From positions 587,501 through 651,500 of the forward strand of contig NC_013939.1 of assembly GCF_000010985.1 (NCBI RefSeq): a DNA stretch of 64,000 bases, read 5' to 3'. Position numbers and translations under genes: made by a program. The notes beneath the pieces are model-generated. The model ran no database searches. It saw only the letters and a program-made list of their open reading frames with translations, and had not been told where the DNA came from. Shown in pieces: positions 26,112 to 34,849 of the stretch (position 1 is its first letter; each line of letters opens with the position of its first letter). This DNA is from Deferribacter desulfuricans SSM1. GTDB taxonomy: Bacteria > Chrysiogenota > Deferribacteres > Deferribacterales > Deferribacteraceae.

Positions 26112-27653
26112 TTATTCTGTTGATTGTAAAACTTGCTCTTTAAGTTTTCTTTTTAAAACTTTGCCTGTTGCAGTCATTGGTAATTCGTCAACAATATGTA
26201 TTTTCTTTGGAACTTTGAAATTAGCCAGATGAGATTTTAGATAATTTTTTATATCTTTTTCATTTAAAGATTCATTCTCTTTAGGCATTACATAAGCAAC
26301 GGGCACTTCGCCACTTGCCTCATCAGGAACCCCTATGACAGCAGCCGCTTCAACTCCAGGATATTGATAGAGCAGCTCCTCTATTTCTCTTGGATAAACA
26401 TTTATCCCTTTTACAATTATAAGATCTTTTTTCCTATCTACGATGTAGATAAAACCATCTTCATCAATTTTTGCCATGTCACCAGTAAAAAGCCATCCAT
26501 TTCTAATTGCCTGTTCAGTAGCTTCTGGCAGATTCCAATACCCTTTCATAACATTCGGACCTTTTACTATCAACTCACCTATTTCTCCAACTGGCAATTC
26601 CTCTTCATCATCATTAACAATTTTTACTTCGACATCAGGAAGAGGTAAACCAACAGAATATGGTTTTTGCCATTCTAGTCTATTTACAGCAACTACAGGT
26701 GAGGCTTCGGATAAGCCATAGCCTTCTATGATTGGTCTTTTAAATTTTTCTTTGAATACATTTAAAATCTCTTCTGGTAATGGAGCTCCACCACTGACAT
26801 GAATTCTTACTGGATATAAAAACTTTATAAACCATTTAGGTAGTTTAGCTTTTGAAAGTGCCGAATAAACCTGTGGCACACCCAAAAAGAATGTAGGCCT
26901 TTTAAATAAAAGAACATTTTTAAATTTTTTGCTTCTTAACTCCATGACGGAGCGTAAAATTATTATTGAGCAACCTAAGAACGTTGGTAATAAAACACAA
27001 GTTGTGAATGCGTAAGAATGGAACATGGGTAAGAAAAGTAAAAATCGGTCAGATTTTTTTACTTTAAACGCCTTATTACATGCATCACAGTTTGAAAGCA
27101 AATTTTTATGTGTAAGCATCGCCCCTTTTGGATGACCTGTAGTGCCGGACGTATATATCAAAACAGCTAAATCATCCATCTCAAAATCGCAAGGTGGGTC
27201 GTTATCAGGCTCATTATTTATCAGTTCGCTAAAATTAACGGAATGTGGAGATAAAAAGTTATATGTCAAAGTTGCATTTAACGATGAAACATTTTCTTTT
27301 AAATATGGGAAAAAATCTTGATAATTTTCTGAGGTAATAAGGTATTTTACCTGACAATCGTTTAGAATATATCCAATTTCTTCCTGTTTCAAAAAGTTGT
27401 TTATTGGAACTGCTACTGCTCCACATTTTGTTATTCCAAAAAATGAAAAGAGAAATTCAGGCGAATTATCAAGAAGTATTGCAACTCTATCCCCTTTTTT
27501 AAGCCCTAAATTTGTCAGAGCATGTGCAACTTTATTTGTAATTTTATTGACTTCTGCATAGGTATATTTTTTATCTTCAAAGAAAATATATTTTTTTGAT
27601 TTTAATTTTTTTGCGTTTTGTATCAGCATATCACCTAAGTTTTTAAAATTCAT
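26112..27653 (-). CDS. AMP-dependent acyl-CoA synthetase (long-chain fatty acid--CoA ligase type)
   Basis: Adenylate-forming enzyme of 513 aa that activates a carboxylic acid as acyl-AMP and then acyl-CoA. Visible motifs are the P-loop LIYTSGTTGHPKGAMLTH, the acid-binding region IIEGYGLSEASPVVAVN, the hinge GWLFTGDMAKIDEDGFIYIVDRKKDLIIVKGINVYPREIEE and the C-terminal Lys in PMTATGKVLKRKLKE. It is closest to FadD-like fatty-acyl-CoA ligases, but chain length is not decidable. It overlaps the maf stop by one base and is the last gene of the minus-strand operon from 31969. Confidence 0.88.
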   Translation of the reverse strand: MNFKNLGDMLIQNAKKLKSKKYIFFEDKKYTYAEVNKITNKVAHALTNLGLKKGDRVAILLDNSPEFLFSFFGITKCGAVAVPINNFLKQEEIGYILNDCQVKYLITSENYQDFFPYLKENVSSLNATLTYNFLSPHSVNFSELINNEPDNDPPCDFEMDDLAVLIYTSGTTGHPKGAMLTHKNLLSNCDACNKAFKVKKSDRFLLFLPMFHSYAFTTCVLLPTFLGCSIIILRSVMELRSKKFKNVLLFKRPTFFLGVPQVYSALSKAKLPKWFIKFLYPVRIHVSGGAPLPEEILNVFKEKFKRPIIEGYGLSEASPVVAVNRLEWQKPYSVGLPLPDVEVKIVNDDEEELPVGEIGELIVKGPNVMKGYWNLPEATEQAIRNGWLFTGDMAKIDEDGFIYIVDRKKDLIIVKGINVYPREIEELLYQYPGVEAAAVIGVPDEASGEVPVAYVMPKENESLNEKDIKNYLKSHLANFKVPKKIHIVDELPMTATGKVLKRKLKEQVLQSTE

Positions 27654-28240
27654 TATAACCCCCTGTATGGACTTATACCAATCTCTTTAAAAACTTCAAA
27701 AAGTTTTGATACTGGTAACCCCACAACGTTTTCATAGCTGCCATTTATTTTTTCCACCAAAAGGCAGCCCATCCCTTGTATGCCGTAAGCTCCAGCTTTA
27801 TCATATGGCTCATCATTTTCTATATACCATTTGATGAGTTCATCACTTAAATTTTTAAAAGTGACTTCGGTTTTATCATAAAATTGTTTTATAAATTTTT
27901 TGTTTTTATTGATTACTGCTACTCCAGTAATTACTTCGTGGGTTTTTCCGCTCAAAAATTTTAACATTTCAAAAGCTTTTTCATAAGTGATAGGTTTGCC
28001 CAATACTTTATTTTCACATATAACAATAGTATCTGCACCTATGATAAATGCTTCATCATATATTCTTGCCACATCGTATGCTTTCATTGTGGCTAACCTT
28101 ATAACTTCTTCAGTGTAGTCGTTATTTTCATTAAAATCTTCACTGATACTTGATGTAACATATTGAAAATTTATCCCTAGTCTAGAGAGTAAAGCTCTCC
28201 TTCTGGGTGAACCGCTTGCTAAAATAAGTTTTTGATACAT
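27653..28240 (-). CDS. maf: Maf-family nucleotide pyrophosphatase
   Basis: 195-residue house-cleaning enzyme that hydrolyses (modified) nucleoside triphosphates such as dTTP/UTP. The signature LASGSPRRRALLSRLGI is at the N-terminus. The active-site IGADTIVICENKVLGKP, the SGKTHEVITGVAVI stretch and the YDKAGAYGIQG motif are all intact. The DKAGAYGIQG form fits the YhdE (dTTP/UTP) subgroup. Confidence 0.93.
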   Translation of the reverse strand: MYQKLILASGSPRRRALLSRLGINFQYVTSSISEDFNENNDYTEEVIRLATMKAYDVARIYDEAFIIGADTIVICENKVLGKPITYEKAFEMLKFLSGKTHEVITGVAVINKNKKFIKQFYDKTEVTFKNLSDELIKWYIENDEPYDKAGAYGIQGMGCLLVEKINGSYENVVGLPVSKLFEVFKEIGISPYRGL

Positions 28241-28243
28241 TCT

Positions 28244-28765
28244 CTACCTCAAATCATTAATTGTTTTTATAACTTTGTATGTAATTAATCCTGTTAAAAT
28301 ACCTGTAAAAATTGATATTATTGAGAAATAAGGGAAAATTTTAAAAAATGCAAGATTTTTTATAAAAAGATGTTTAATAATAATAAATTGAGTGGATATA
28401 TGTATAAAGGCTCCCAGTGCACCAGTGGAAATGGGGGATGATAAATGCTTTGTTAATTTAAAATAAACAAACATACCTAAAAACGCAAATAATGTGGCAG
28501 GTAGTCCAATGGTTATTTTAACAATTAAATTGCCTGTAATAATAGGTATCAGGATCGATTTTAAAAGGGCTATTAAAAGTGTATACTTAAAATTTAATAA
28601 ATATAGTGATATCATAATACCAAGATTGCTTAATCCCAGCTTAACGCCTGGTATTGGAATGGGGAAAAAGTTTTCAAAAAAACCTAATACAATAGAAATG
28701 GCAGTTAATATAGCAATAAGAGGTAATTTTTTATTTTGATATTGCGTCATATTTTGGCTTTTCAC
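28244..28765 (-). CDS. Gx transporter family membrane protein
   Basis: Small inner-membrane protein of 173 aa with five or six hydrophobic segments, of the family annotated as Gx transporter or heptaprenyl diphosphate synthase component I. It shows the typical start AILTAISIVLGFFENFFPIPIPGVKLGLSNLGIMISLYLLNFKYTLLIALLKSILIPIITG. It overlaps the NusG-II gene by 35 bases and lies three genes from a polyprenyl synthase, a common arrangement for the family. The transport substrate is unproven. Confidence 0.8.
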   Translation of the reverse strand: MKSQNMTQYQNKKLPLIAILTAISIVLGFFENFFPIPIPGVKLGLSNLGIMISLYLLNFKYTLLIALLKSILIPIITGNLIVKITIGLPATLFAFLGMFVYFKLTKHLSSPISTGALGAFIHISTQFIIIKHLFIKNLAFFKIFPYFSIISIFTGILTGLITYKVIKTINDLR

Positions 28766-29084
28766 ATTCTATTATTATTGCAACTTTGTTTGGTATGCAT
28801 ACTGCTGCATCATTACACTCAGATATCCAGCCCGTTCGGACACATATTTGCAAAGGGCAATCAGATTCTAAAATTCTTGCTTTGTGATCTTTTATTTCGA
28901 TAACCATATTTTTATTAAAGCTTTCTTTTAAACTAATTTTATCATCTTTAAAAGATATTTGAATTTTTCTATCCTCTACTAGTAGATATAGCTTTTTCTT
29001 CCCATTTTGTTTATTTATCAAAGGGTAAAAAGATATTAAAATTAAAATTGAAATTACTATTATGTCTAAAGGTTTAATTTTCAT
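28731..29084 (-). CDS. NusG domain II-containing small membrane-anchored protein
   Basis: 117 aa with one N-terminal membrane helix (DIIVISILILISFYPLI) and a small extracytoplasmic beta-domain of the NusG domain II type (LESDCPLQICVRTGWISECNDAAVCIPNKVAIIIE). It contains four Cys residues (SDCPLQIC ... SECNDAAVCIPN). Proteins of this type sit beside Gx transporters and ApbE genes in many anaerobes. Here it overlaps both, by 35 and 11 bases. The role is unknown. Confidence 0.82.
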   Translation of the reverse strand: MKIKPLDIIVISILILISFYPLINKQNGKKKLYLLVEDRKIQISFKDDKISLKESFNKNMVIEIKDHKARILESDCPLQICVRTGWISECNDAAVCIPNKVAIIIECEKPKYDAISK

Positions 29085-30030
29085 AAGATTCCCAGGAGCA
29101 GAGCTTGATAAGTTTGTTGTCTAATGTGTAAACTAAAACAGGTGTATTGAGTTTTTCACATAATTTTTTTATTTTTTCGATTGGTAAAAGAAAATATACT
29201 GTACTTAGTGCGTCAGCTATTTCTGTATTGTCAGCAATGACGGAAATACTTTTATAGTTGTTCGCTGTTTTACCAGTTGTCGCATCGAAGATATGAATTA
29301 TCCGTTTCCCATCTTTTGTAATAAAAAATCTTTCGTAATTACCACTTGTGACCACCGCTTTATTTGCTATTGATACTATGCTTAAAAAACTATCTGGTTT
29401 ATCAGGGTGTTTGATTGCAATCTTCCATTTTTTACCATTTTTATCACCCAATGCGAAAAGATCACCCCCTGCATCTACAATTGCGTTTTTTACTCCATTA
29501 TTTTTTAGTAGTTCCACTGCTTTGTCTACAATATAACCTTTTGCATATGCTCCCATATCTATTAATATGTCGTTATCTTTAAAAATTGTCTCATTTTCCA
29601 TATGAATATGTGATATGCCAATTTTTGTTAATGCGTCTCTTATTTTTTCATATGCAGGTTGTTTAAATGGGCCTTCTGGAAAACCGTAAAGTGAAGTAAT
29701 TGTATAAATTGTTATATCAAACTTACCGTTTGAAATGTTTGAAAAATAAATTGAGTCTTTTAACAAAGATTTTATTTCACTATTAATTTTTATTTTTTGA
29801 AAAGGTTTTGCACTGTTTATGTTTTCGTAGAATGACTTAATTTCAGATTCTTTATTTTGGATTAATTTATAAGTTTTTTCGATTAAATTTTCATTTTTAG
29901 CAGGGACAGTTATATTAACTATAGTTCCCAATGCGTAAAAGCTTTTTGAGATATATTTATTGTCGTTACTGCAGGATATTAAAATGAAAGTTATAAAACA
30001 AAATATAATGGATTTTGGCAATTTGGACAT
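29074..30030 (-). CDS. apbE: FAD:protein FMN transferase ApbE (lipoprotein)
   Basis: Periplasmic, lipid-anchored flavin transferase that attaches FMN through a phosphoester bond to Thr/Ser of target proteins. It has an N-terminal lipoprotein signal with lipobox LISC (residues 17-20). The family motifs are YALGTIVNITVPA, ILIDMGAYAKGYIVDKAVELLKNNGVKNAIVDAGGDLFALG, and the metal-binding SGNYERFF ... HIFDATTG ... DNTEIADALSTVYFLLP. 318 aa is normal. No FMN-accepting protein with a flavinylation motif is evident in the window. It overlaps amrS by 40 bases and the NusG-II gene by 11. Confidence 0.92.
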   Translation of the reverse strand: MSKLPKSIIFCFITFILISCSNDNKYISKSFYALGTIVNITVPAKNENLIEKTYKLIQNKESEIKSFYENINSAKPFQKIKINSEIKSLLKDSIYFSNISNGKFDITIYTITSLYGFPEGPFKQPAYEKIRDALTKIGISHIHMENETIFKDNDILIDMGAYAKGYIVDKAVELLKNNGVKNAIVDAGGDLFALGDKNGKKWKIAIKHPDKPDSFLSIVSIANKAVVTSGNYERFFITKDGKRIIHIFDATTGKTANNYKSISVIADNTEIADALSTVYFLLPIEKIKKLCEKLNTPVLVYTLDNKLIKLCSWESYEN

Positions 30031-30974
30031 TTTGGCTCTTTTATATTAGATTTAATGCTATAAAAAGTCCTTTCAACTAATAAATAGTTACAATGTGGGC
30101 AGTAACTGTTTGTTGTATTATCTATTATAGCGTTACCAACATATAAAAAATTTAAATATTTTTTAGCTATCTTGTAACAGTTTTTAAGTGTGTTTAAATC
30201 GGTTGGTAGCTCATTTAATTTGTAATTAGGGAAATATCTAGAAATGTGTAATGGTATATCAGGGCTTAAAGAAGATATCCATTTGCACATTTCTTCAAAT
30301 ATAACAAAATCATCGTTTTTATTAGGGATTACAAGATTTGTAATTTCAGTATGAACATTATTATTAAAATAAATTTCAATACTTCTTTTTACTGTATCAA
30401 GATTACCTTTGACCCATTTGTAGAATTCCTGAGTAAACCCTTTTAAATCAACGTTTACGGCATCTATGTATGGAAGTAAATGCGTTAAAGGTTCTTCATT
30501 TATATACCCATTTGTTACTAGAATATTTTTTAACCCTTTTGAATGAAAATATTTAGAGCAGTCTAATACAAATTCATACCATATTGTAGGTTCGTTATAG
30601 GTATAAGCAATCCCAATGGAACCCCTTTCTATTGCAATTTGATAAAGCTGTTCAATAGATATTTCCTCTCTGTAAGTTATCTGTGTAGATATTTGCCAGT
30701 TTTGACAGAATGGACACTGCAGATTACATCCATTAGTTCCAATAGATAAAATTGAGCTTCCTGGATAAAAGTGATAAAGAGGTTTTTTTTCTATTGGGTC
30801 TAGAGCTATTGATGTAACCTCATTGTATGATGTCAGATAAAGTTTTCCATCAATATTTTCTCTGATTTTACAAATACCTTTTCCACCTGGTTTTAATAAA
30901 CAGTTATTTGGACAGATATTACATTTGACAGTTAAATCATCTTTTTTTTCATAAAAAAGGGCTTCTTTAATCAT
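29991..30974 (-). CDS. amrS: AmmeMemoRadiSam system radical SAM enzyme
   Basis: Radical SAM protein of 327 aa. The cluster motif is in STGNGCNLQCPFCQNW-type sequence, seen here as IGTNGCNLQCPFCQNWQIS. The N-terminal Cys-rich segment CNICPNNCLLKPGGKGICKIRE and ALDPIEKKPLYHF are typical of AmrS. The C-terminus has another Cys set (YCPHCNYLLVERTF ... EPKCPNCQNPLYFVL), consistent with a metal-binding tail. The reaction of AmrS is not well defined. The AmmeMemoRadiSam partner proteins (Memo-like and AMMECR1) are not adjacent, so the usual trio is split. Confidence 0.88.
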   Translation of the reverse strand: MIKEALFYEKKDDLTVKCNICPNNCLLKPGGKGICKIRENIDGKLYLTSYNEVTSIALDPIEKKPLYHFYPGSSILSIGTNGCNLQCPFCQNWQISTQITYREEISIEQLYQIAIERGSIGIAYTYNEPTIWYEFVLDCSKYFHSKGLKNILVTNGYINEEPLTHLLPYIDAVNVDLKGFTQEFYKWVKGNLDTVKRSIEIYFNNNVHTEITNLVIPNKNDDFVIFEEMCKWISSLSPDIPLHISRYFPNYKLNELPTDLNTLKNCYKIAKKYLNFLYVGNAIIDNTTNSYCPHCNYLLVERTFYSIKSNIKEPKCPNCQNPLYFVL

Positions 30975-31954
30975 CTGTCCCTTTTTATGACATATTCACT
31001 AAGATATATTAATGCTTCTTTATAAGTTGAGTTTGGAAAGATTTGAAGTTTTTCTTTTGCTTTTTCGATATATGAATCCACAAACTGTTCAGCTTTCTCT
31101 TTTATATTATGTTTTTTCATCAAACCAATAATGTATATTAAATCATCTTCAGATGGATCTTCTTTCAAAATAATCTCTTTTAAATTTTTCTTCTCTTTAT
31201 CATCAATAAGATCTCTTAATAGAAGCAATGGTAAAGTCATTTTCCCTTCTTTTAAATCAGTACCCGGTTTTTTACCTGTTTTGTTTTCATCACCTAAATA
31301 ATCTAAGATATCATCACTCATCTGGAAAGCTAAACCGATAAGTCGTCCGTACTCCCTTAAATTTTCTCTTTTATCTTTGTCTGATTTTGACAATACAGCA
31401 CCAATTTCGCAGCAACTTGAAAAAAGTATAGCAGTTTTACTGAATATAATTTTAAGGTAATCTTCCATAGTAAGATCAAAATTTGCTGTTTTTACAAGTT
31501 GAAAGACTTCCCCTTCACTCATAGTTTTTGCAGCGTTTGCCAATATCATCTGGACTTCTGGATCACCATCTTTGACAAGGTTTACAAAAGCTCTAGAATA
31601 AAGAAAGTCCCCACACAATACAGTGATATCGTTTCCAAAAACTCTATTAGCGGCTTTTTTGCCTCTCCTATACATAGCTCCATCTATAACATCATCATGA
31701 AGTAATGTGGCCGTATGTATATATTCTACAACACCACTTATTACAATAGAGCGGTTACCTTCATAACCTGATAGTTTTGAAGATAGTATTAAGAATACAG
31801 GTCTAAGCCTTTTCCCACCACTTTTAAAAACGTAAGATGCCACTTCGTTTACCATTTGAACTTCAGAATCTAAGTTTTTAAGAAGTTCATCTTCTACTGA
31901 TTTTATGTCATCTTTCAAAAGTTCAAAAACTTCATTTATGCTGGTTATACCCAA
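30971..31954 (-). CDS. Polyprenyl diphosphate synthase (trans-isoprenyl)
   Basis: Cytosolic enzyme that builds the side chain of respiratory quinones from IPP. Both Asp-rich motifs are present: LLHDDVIDGAMYRRG (first) and FQMSDDILDYLGDENKTGKKPGTDLKEGKMTLP (second), with SGGKRLRPVFLIL upstream. About 327 aa, normal. I prefer TTG 31954 because GAGGTG lies 6 bases upstream. ATG 31969 is in frame but has no ribosome site. It is the first gene of the minus-strand operon amrS-apbE-NusGII-Gx-maf-ligase. Chain length (hepta-, octaprenyl) cannot be read directly. Confidence 0.9.
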   Translation of the reverse strand: MGITSINEVFELLKDDIKSVEDELLKNLDSEVQMVNEVASYVFKSGGKRLRPVFLILSSKLSGYEGNRSIVISGVVEYIHTATLLHDDVIDGAMYRRGKKAANRVFGNDITVLCGDFLYSRAFVNLVKDGDPEVQMILANAAKTMSEGEVFQLVKTANFDLTMEDYLKIIFSKTAILFSSCCEIGAVLSKSDKDKRENLREYGRLIGLAFQMSDDILDYLGDENKTGKKPGTDLKEGKMTLPLLLLRDLIDDKEKKNLKEIILKEDPSEDDLIYIIGLMKKHNIKEKAEQFVDSYIEKAKEKLQIFPNSTYKEALIYLSEYVIKRDR

Positions 31955-32051
31955 TTTGTAACACCTCATAATTTTATTGTATTGAAAATTATAGTCGTTT
32001 TATATATCTTAAAAAAACGATAGAGTAAATACAAAATTAAAGGGTGTTTTT

Positions 32052-32735
32052 ATGAATTTTACACAAGTAGAAGAGAAATATCTTACTTTTTTAAAACTTT
32101 TTGATGGTTTAGATTTAGAAAACGGAGTGGGTTTAACAGTTTGTGATATATCATTTAATGATTATGTGACAGCTAAGTATTTGGTTGATAAAAAAGAATT
32201 TAAGAGAATTTATGTTATCAATAAAGATAAAGTTTTAAGTTATAAAAATACTATCCCTGTTAAATACGAGGTTAATCTTGCATATTCATTGTCAAAAGTA
32301 AAAGTTGATTATTTGACATCATTTTGCGGAACATTTAATTTTCAACCCCTATACGATGTAATATATGCAATAAATATGAGTTTAAATGTGGGTGGGAAAT
32401 TCATTTTTGTTGTTTACCCCCAAGTTTATGGGAAGAGTGGTAAAAATGTGCTGGAAATTTTGAGTGCAGGTAGTGAGATACCTGTCTATGAAAAACTTAA
32501 GAGATGGTATGTTTCACTTAAGAATGGATTGAGTAATATTTTTATAAATGTTAAAGAAGAAGAATTGATTCAAGATGTTAGTACCGATGAGATTACAACC
32601 TTTTTTAGTTTAAAGAATTTTAAACCATTTTTGTTTAAAAATGATGGTGAGTTAAAAAAGTTTTTTAAGCTAATTGATAGAGTTGACAATGAATTTTATT
32701 TTGTATGGAAAATAATTTCTGGTATGAAAATTTAA
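32052..32735 (+). CDS. Hypothetical protein, degenerate methyltransferase-like fold
   Basis: 227 aa, soluble, divergent from the polyprenyl synthase gene. The middle stretch (PLYDVIYAINMSLNVGGKFIFVVYPQVYG) resembles the strand-4/5 region of class I SAM methyltransferases. The glycine-rich SAM loop is not recognisable (ENGVGLTVCDISFNDYVTAKYL). It may be a methyltransferase-like protein without activity, but I do not recognise a family. AGGGTG precedes the start. The RidA gene follows after 15 bases, so they may be co-transcribed. Confidence 0.6.
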   Translation: MNFTQVEEKYLTFLKLFDGLDLENGVGLTVCDISFNDYVTAKYLVDKKEFKRIYVINKDKVLSYKNTIPVKYEVNLAYSLSKVKVDYLTSFCGTFNFQPLYDVIYAINMSLNVGGKFIFVVYPQVYGKSGKNVLEILSAGSEIPVYEKLKRWYVSLKNGLSNIFINVKEEELIQDVSTDEITTFFSLKNFKPFLFKNDGELKKFFKLIDRVDNEFYFVWKIISGMKI

Positions 32736-32750
32736 TTTTAAGGGGGTTGT

Positions 32751-33134
32751 ATGAAGTTTATTAATACTACTAAAGCACCAAAAGCTATTGGCCCTTATTC
32801 GCAAGCAGTTTTAGTTGGTAATATGTTATTTATTTCTGGACAGATACCAATTGATCCTGAGACTAATGAATTGTTTGAAGGTAACATAGAAGATAAAACT
32901 GATTTGGTATTAAACAATTTAAAAAATATTATAGAAGAGGCAGGCTTTACCATTAGTGATGTGGCTAAGGTTACAATATACTTAAAAGATATGATTAATT
33001 TTACTAAAGTAAATGAAGTATACTCAGGGTTTTTCGGTGAGCATAGGCCAGCCAGAGCTGTTGTCGAGGTTTCAAATTTACCTAAAAATGTTGATATAGA
33101 AATTGATGCAATTTGTGTTAAAGAGGGTGATTAA
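32751..33134 (+). CDS. ridA: RidA family reactive intermediate/imine deaminase
   Basis: 127-residue trimeric enzyme that hydrolyses reactive enamine/imine intermediates made by PLP enzymes. Signature sequence is complete: KAPKAIGPYSQAVLVGNMLFISGQIPIDPET, then LKNIIEEAGFTISDVAKVTIYLKD and HRPARAVVEVSNLPKNVDIEIDAICV, which contains the active-site Arg. It is followed with no gap by a dehydrogenase gene. Confidence 0.94.
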   Translation: MKFINTTKAPKAIGPYSQAVLVGNMLFISGQIPIDPETNELFEGNIEDKTDLVLNNLKNIIEEAGFTISDVAKVTIYLKDMINFTKVNEVYSGFFGEHRPARAVVEVSNLPKNVDIEIDAICVKEGD

Positions 33135-33989
33135 ATGAAACTTGGCTTTATTGGTTTTGGAAAATTAGGTTCTGCGATGGTAGAAAACTTGTTAAAACAT
33201 GATATAAAGGTTGTTGGGTGGAACAGAACTAAAGAAAAAATGGATACTTTTGAACAGGTCATTAAGAAAGATCTACCTTTTAAGATTTGGGAAGAAGGGG
33301 TTGATGTTGTTGTATTAAATCTGTTTGATAGCAAATCAGTAAAAGAGGTTCTTTTTGGTGAAAATGGCCTAATCAATGACCAAGTAAAAAATAAAATTAT
33401 AATTGATACAACAACTAATCATTATGAAGAGGTATTGGAAATATCTGACAGAGTGATTGAGAGTGGGAATGAATATATTGAAGCCCCTGTAATAGGGAGT
33501 GTAGTGCCAGCAAAAAATGGTTCCTTAGTTGTATTAGCAGGATGTAAAAAGGTTTTGTTTGATAAATATGAGCATATCCTTTCCCTTTTTGGCAATAAGA
33601 TTTTTCATTTTGAAGAATATGGGGTAGCGACAAAGTTTAAATTGATTAACAATATGGTGCTTGGTAGTTTTATGGCTGTTCTAAAAGAAGCTATAAATAT
33701 GGCTGAGGCAATAGGTTTGGATAGAAATACTGCTATTAATCTCCTTGAGAATGGGGCAGGGGATAGTCTTGTTTTAAGGGGTAAAAAGAGTAAAGTGCTG
33801 AATAGAGATTATACAGCTCATTTTGATGTGAAAACATTACTTAAAGATCTTGACTATTATTATGAAATGGCAAAGGAAAATAATTATCCTACAATAATTT
33901 CATCTATGATAAAGGAAATTTATAGAGCTTTAGAAAAAAATAATTTAGGTGATAAAGATTTTTCTTCGATTGTTGATGAACTATATTGA
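33135..33989 (+). CDS. NAD(P)-dependent beta-hydroxyacid dehydrogenase (3-hydroxyisobutyrate dehydrogenase family)
   Basis: 284 aa. It has an N-terminal Rossmann motif (GFIGFGKLGSAMVENLLKHDIKVVGWNRTKEK) and the substrate-binding motif APVIGSVVPAKNGSLVVLAG. The catalytic-Lys region FKLINNMVLGSFMAVLKEAINMAEAIGLD and an all-helical C-terminal domain follow. The NRT after the glycine motif suggests NADPH preference, as in the glyoxylate/succinic semialdehyde reductase branch. The substrate is unknown. Its stop codon is embedded in the TTGACA box of the tRNA-Gly promoter. Confidence 0.88.
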   Translation: MKLGFIGFGKLGSAMVENLLKHDIKVVGWNRTKEKMDTFEQVIKKDLPFKIWEEGVDVVVLNLFDSKSVKEVLFGENGLINDQVKNKIIIDTTTNHYEEVLEISDRVIESGNEYIEAPVIGSVVPAKNGSLVVLAGCKKVLFDKYEHILSLFGNKIFHFEEYGVATKFKLINNMVLGSFMAVLKEAINMAEAIGLDRNTAINLLENGAGDSLVLRGKKSKVLNRDYTAHFDVKTLLKDLDYYYEMAKENNYPTIISSMIKEIYRALEKNNLGDKDFSSIVDELY

Positions 33990-34013
33990 CATTTATAAAA
34001 AAATTGTTAAATT
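33986..34013 (+). promoter_or_regulatory. Promoter of tRNA-Gly
   Basis: TTGACA (33986-33991), 16-base spacer, TAAATT (34008-34013), ending 12 bases before the tRNA 5' end. It overlaps the stop codon of the preceding dehydrogenase gene. Confidence 0.5.
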
Positions 34014-34025
34014 CGTTAGTCTGAT

Positions 34026-34098
34026 GCGGGCGTAGCTCACCTGGTAGAGCGCAAGCTTCCCAAGCTTGAGGTAGCGGGTTCGAGCCCCGTCGCCCGCT
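34026..34098 (+). tRNA. tRNA-Gly (anticodon CCC)
   Basis: Complete cloverleaf: acceptor GCGGGCG / CGCCCGC, D-arm GCTC...GAGC, anticodon stem CAAGC / GCTTG with loop TTCCCAA (anticodon CCC, codon GGG), and T-arm GCGGG-TTCGAGC-CCCGT with discriminator T. The CCA end is not encoded. Confidence 0.95.
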
Positions 34099-34119
34099 TA
34101 GTAGTTGATCAAGCAATCC

Positions 34120-34190
34120 AGATTGTTTCGTTGACGCTCGAAATGACGAAAAGCTTTCATTGCGAGGAGCGGAAGCGACGAAGCAATCTC
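34120..34190. repeat. REP/MITE-like repeat, copy 7
   Basis: Arms GATTGTTTCGTTGACGCTCG-AAATGAC and TCATTGCGAGGAGC...GACGAAGCAATC make an imperfect hairpin starting about 20 bases after the tRNA-Gly gene. Non-coding. Confidence 0.8.
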
Positions 34191-34831
34191 AAAATTATTA
34201 TTTTTCAATATTTGTAATGATTGTAAAAAAGTATACCGTTAACATCAATATCTATAAAATTATATATTTAGGTAGAAATCATAGAAATTTAGATCCTAGC
34301 TTTCTGGCACGCGAGTATCGCAAAGAATTTACAAAGTATTAAGATGTGTTATTTCTGACATTTGTCAAACAATTTCAAAAAAAGTGCACTTGAGGTAATA
34401 TTTTTAACATTATATAAGAATATTTGCGTTGCAAGAAATGTTTTTAATCCATTCTACAATTTTTTCAATTTATTTTTTAAGCATAATTTGAATGTGAATT
34501 ATTAATAACATCATGTAAATATTGAAAATTGTTTATTTTAGTATTCAATAATGTTGTGACATCATAAATAATAACTTGAATTTACTGAAAAAAAATCTAT
34601 TTTATTAATATAATCTATCTTTAAGGCTCCATGCTTTAATATATATACACAAACAATTTGTTATCTCTAAGATGATCTAAAATTATCAATTATAGGTATT
34701 TTTAGATTATTTGATAAGCAACTATAAATGTATTTTTATGTGCAAAATAGAAACAAGTACCACAGTTTGTAACATCTATTAATGATTGTGGTAAATCTTT
34801 ATAGAAAGTTCCATGTTCTTAACAAATATTA
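34191..34831. other. Gene-free AT-rich stretch upstream of the LVIVD lipoprotein
   Basis: About 640 very AT-rich bases without a credible gene. The 60-codon frame at 34160-34342 starts inside the repeat and has no ribosome site. A TATAAT at 34609-34614 has only a poor -35 partner. No clear terminator, tRNA or palindrome was found. It may hold a long regulatory leader. Confidence 0.4.
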
Positions 34832-34849
34832 AAAGGAGGTAAAAGTGAA

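Noticed and set aside
34309-34323. TGGCAC...GC resembling a sigma-54 promoter
   Set aside because: The distance between the GG and GC elements is 12 rather than the required 10 bases.
34160-34342. 60-codon frame after tRNA-Gly
   Set aside because: It starts inside a REP repeat, has no ribosome site and no recognisable family; the N-terminal part is translated repeat.
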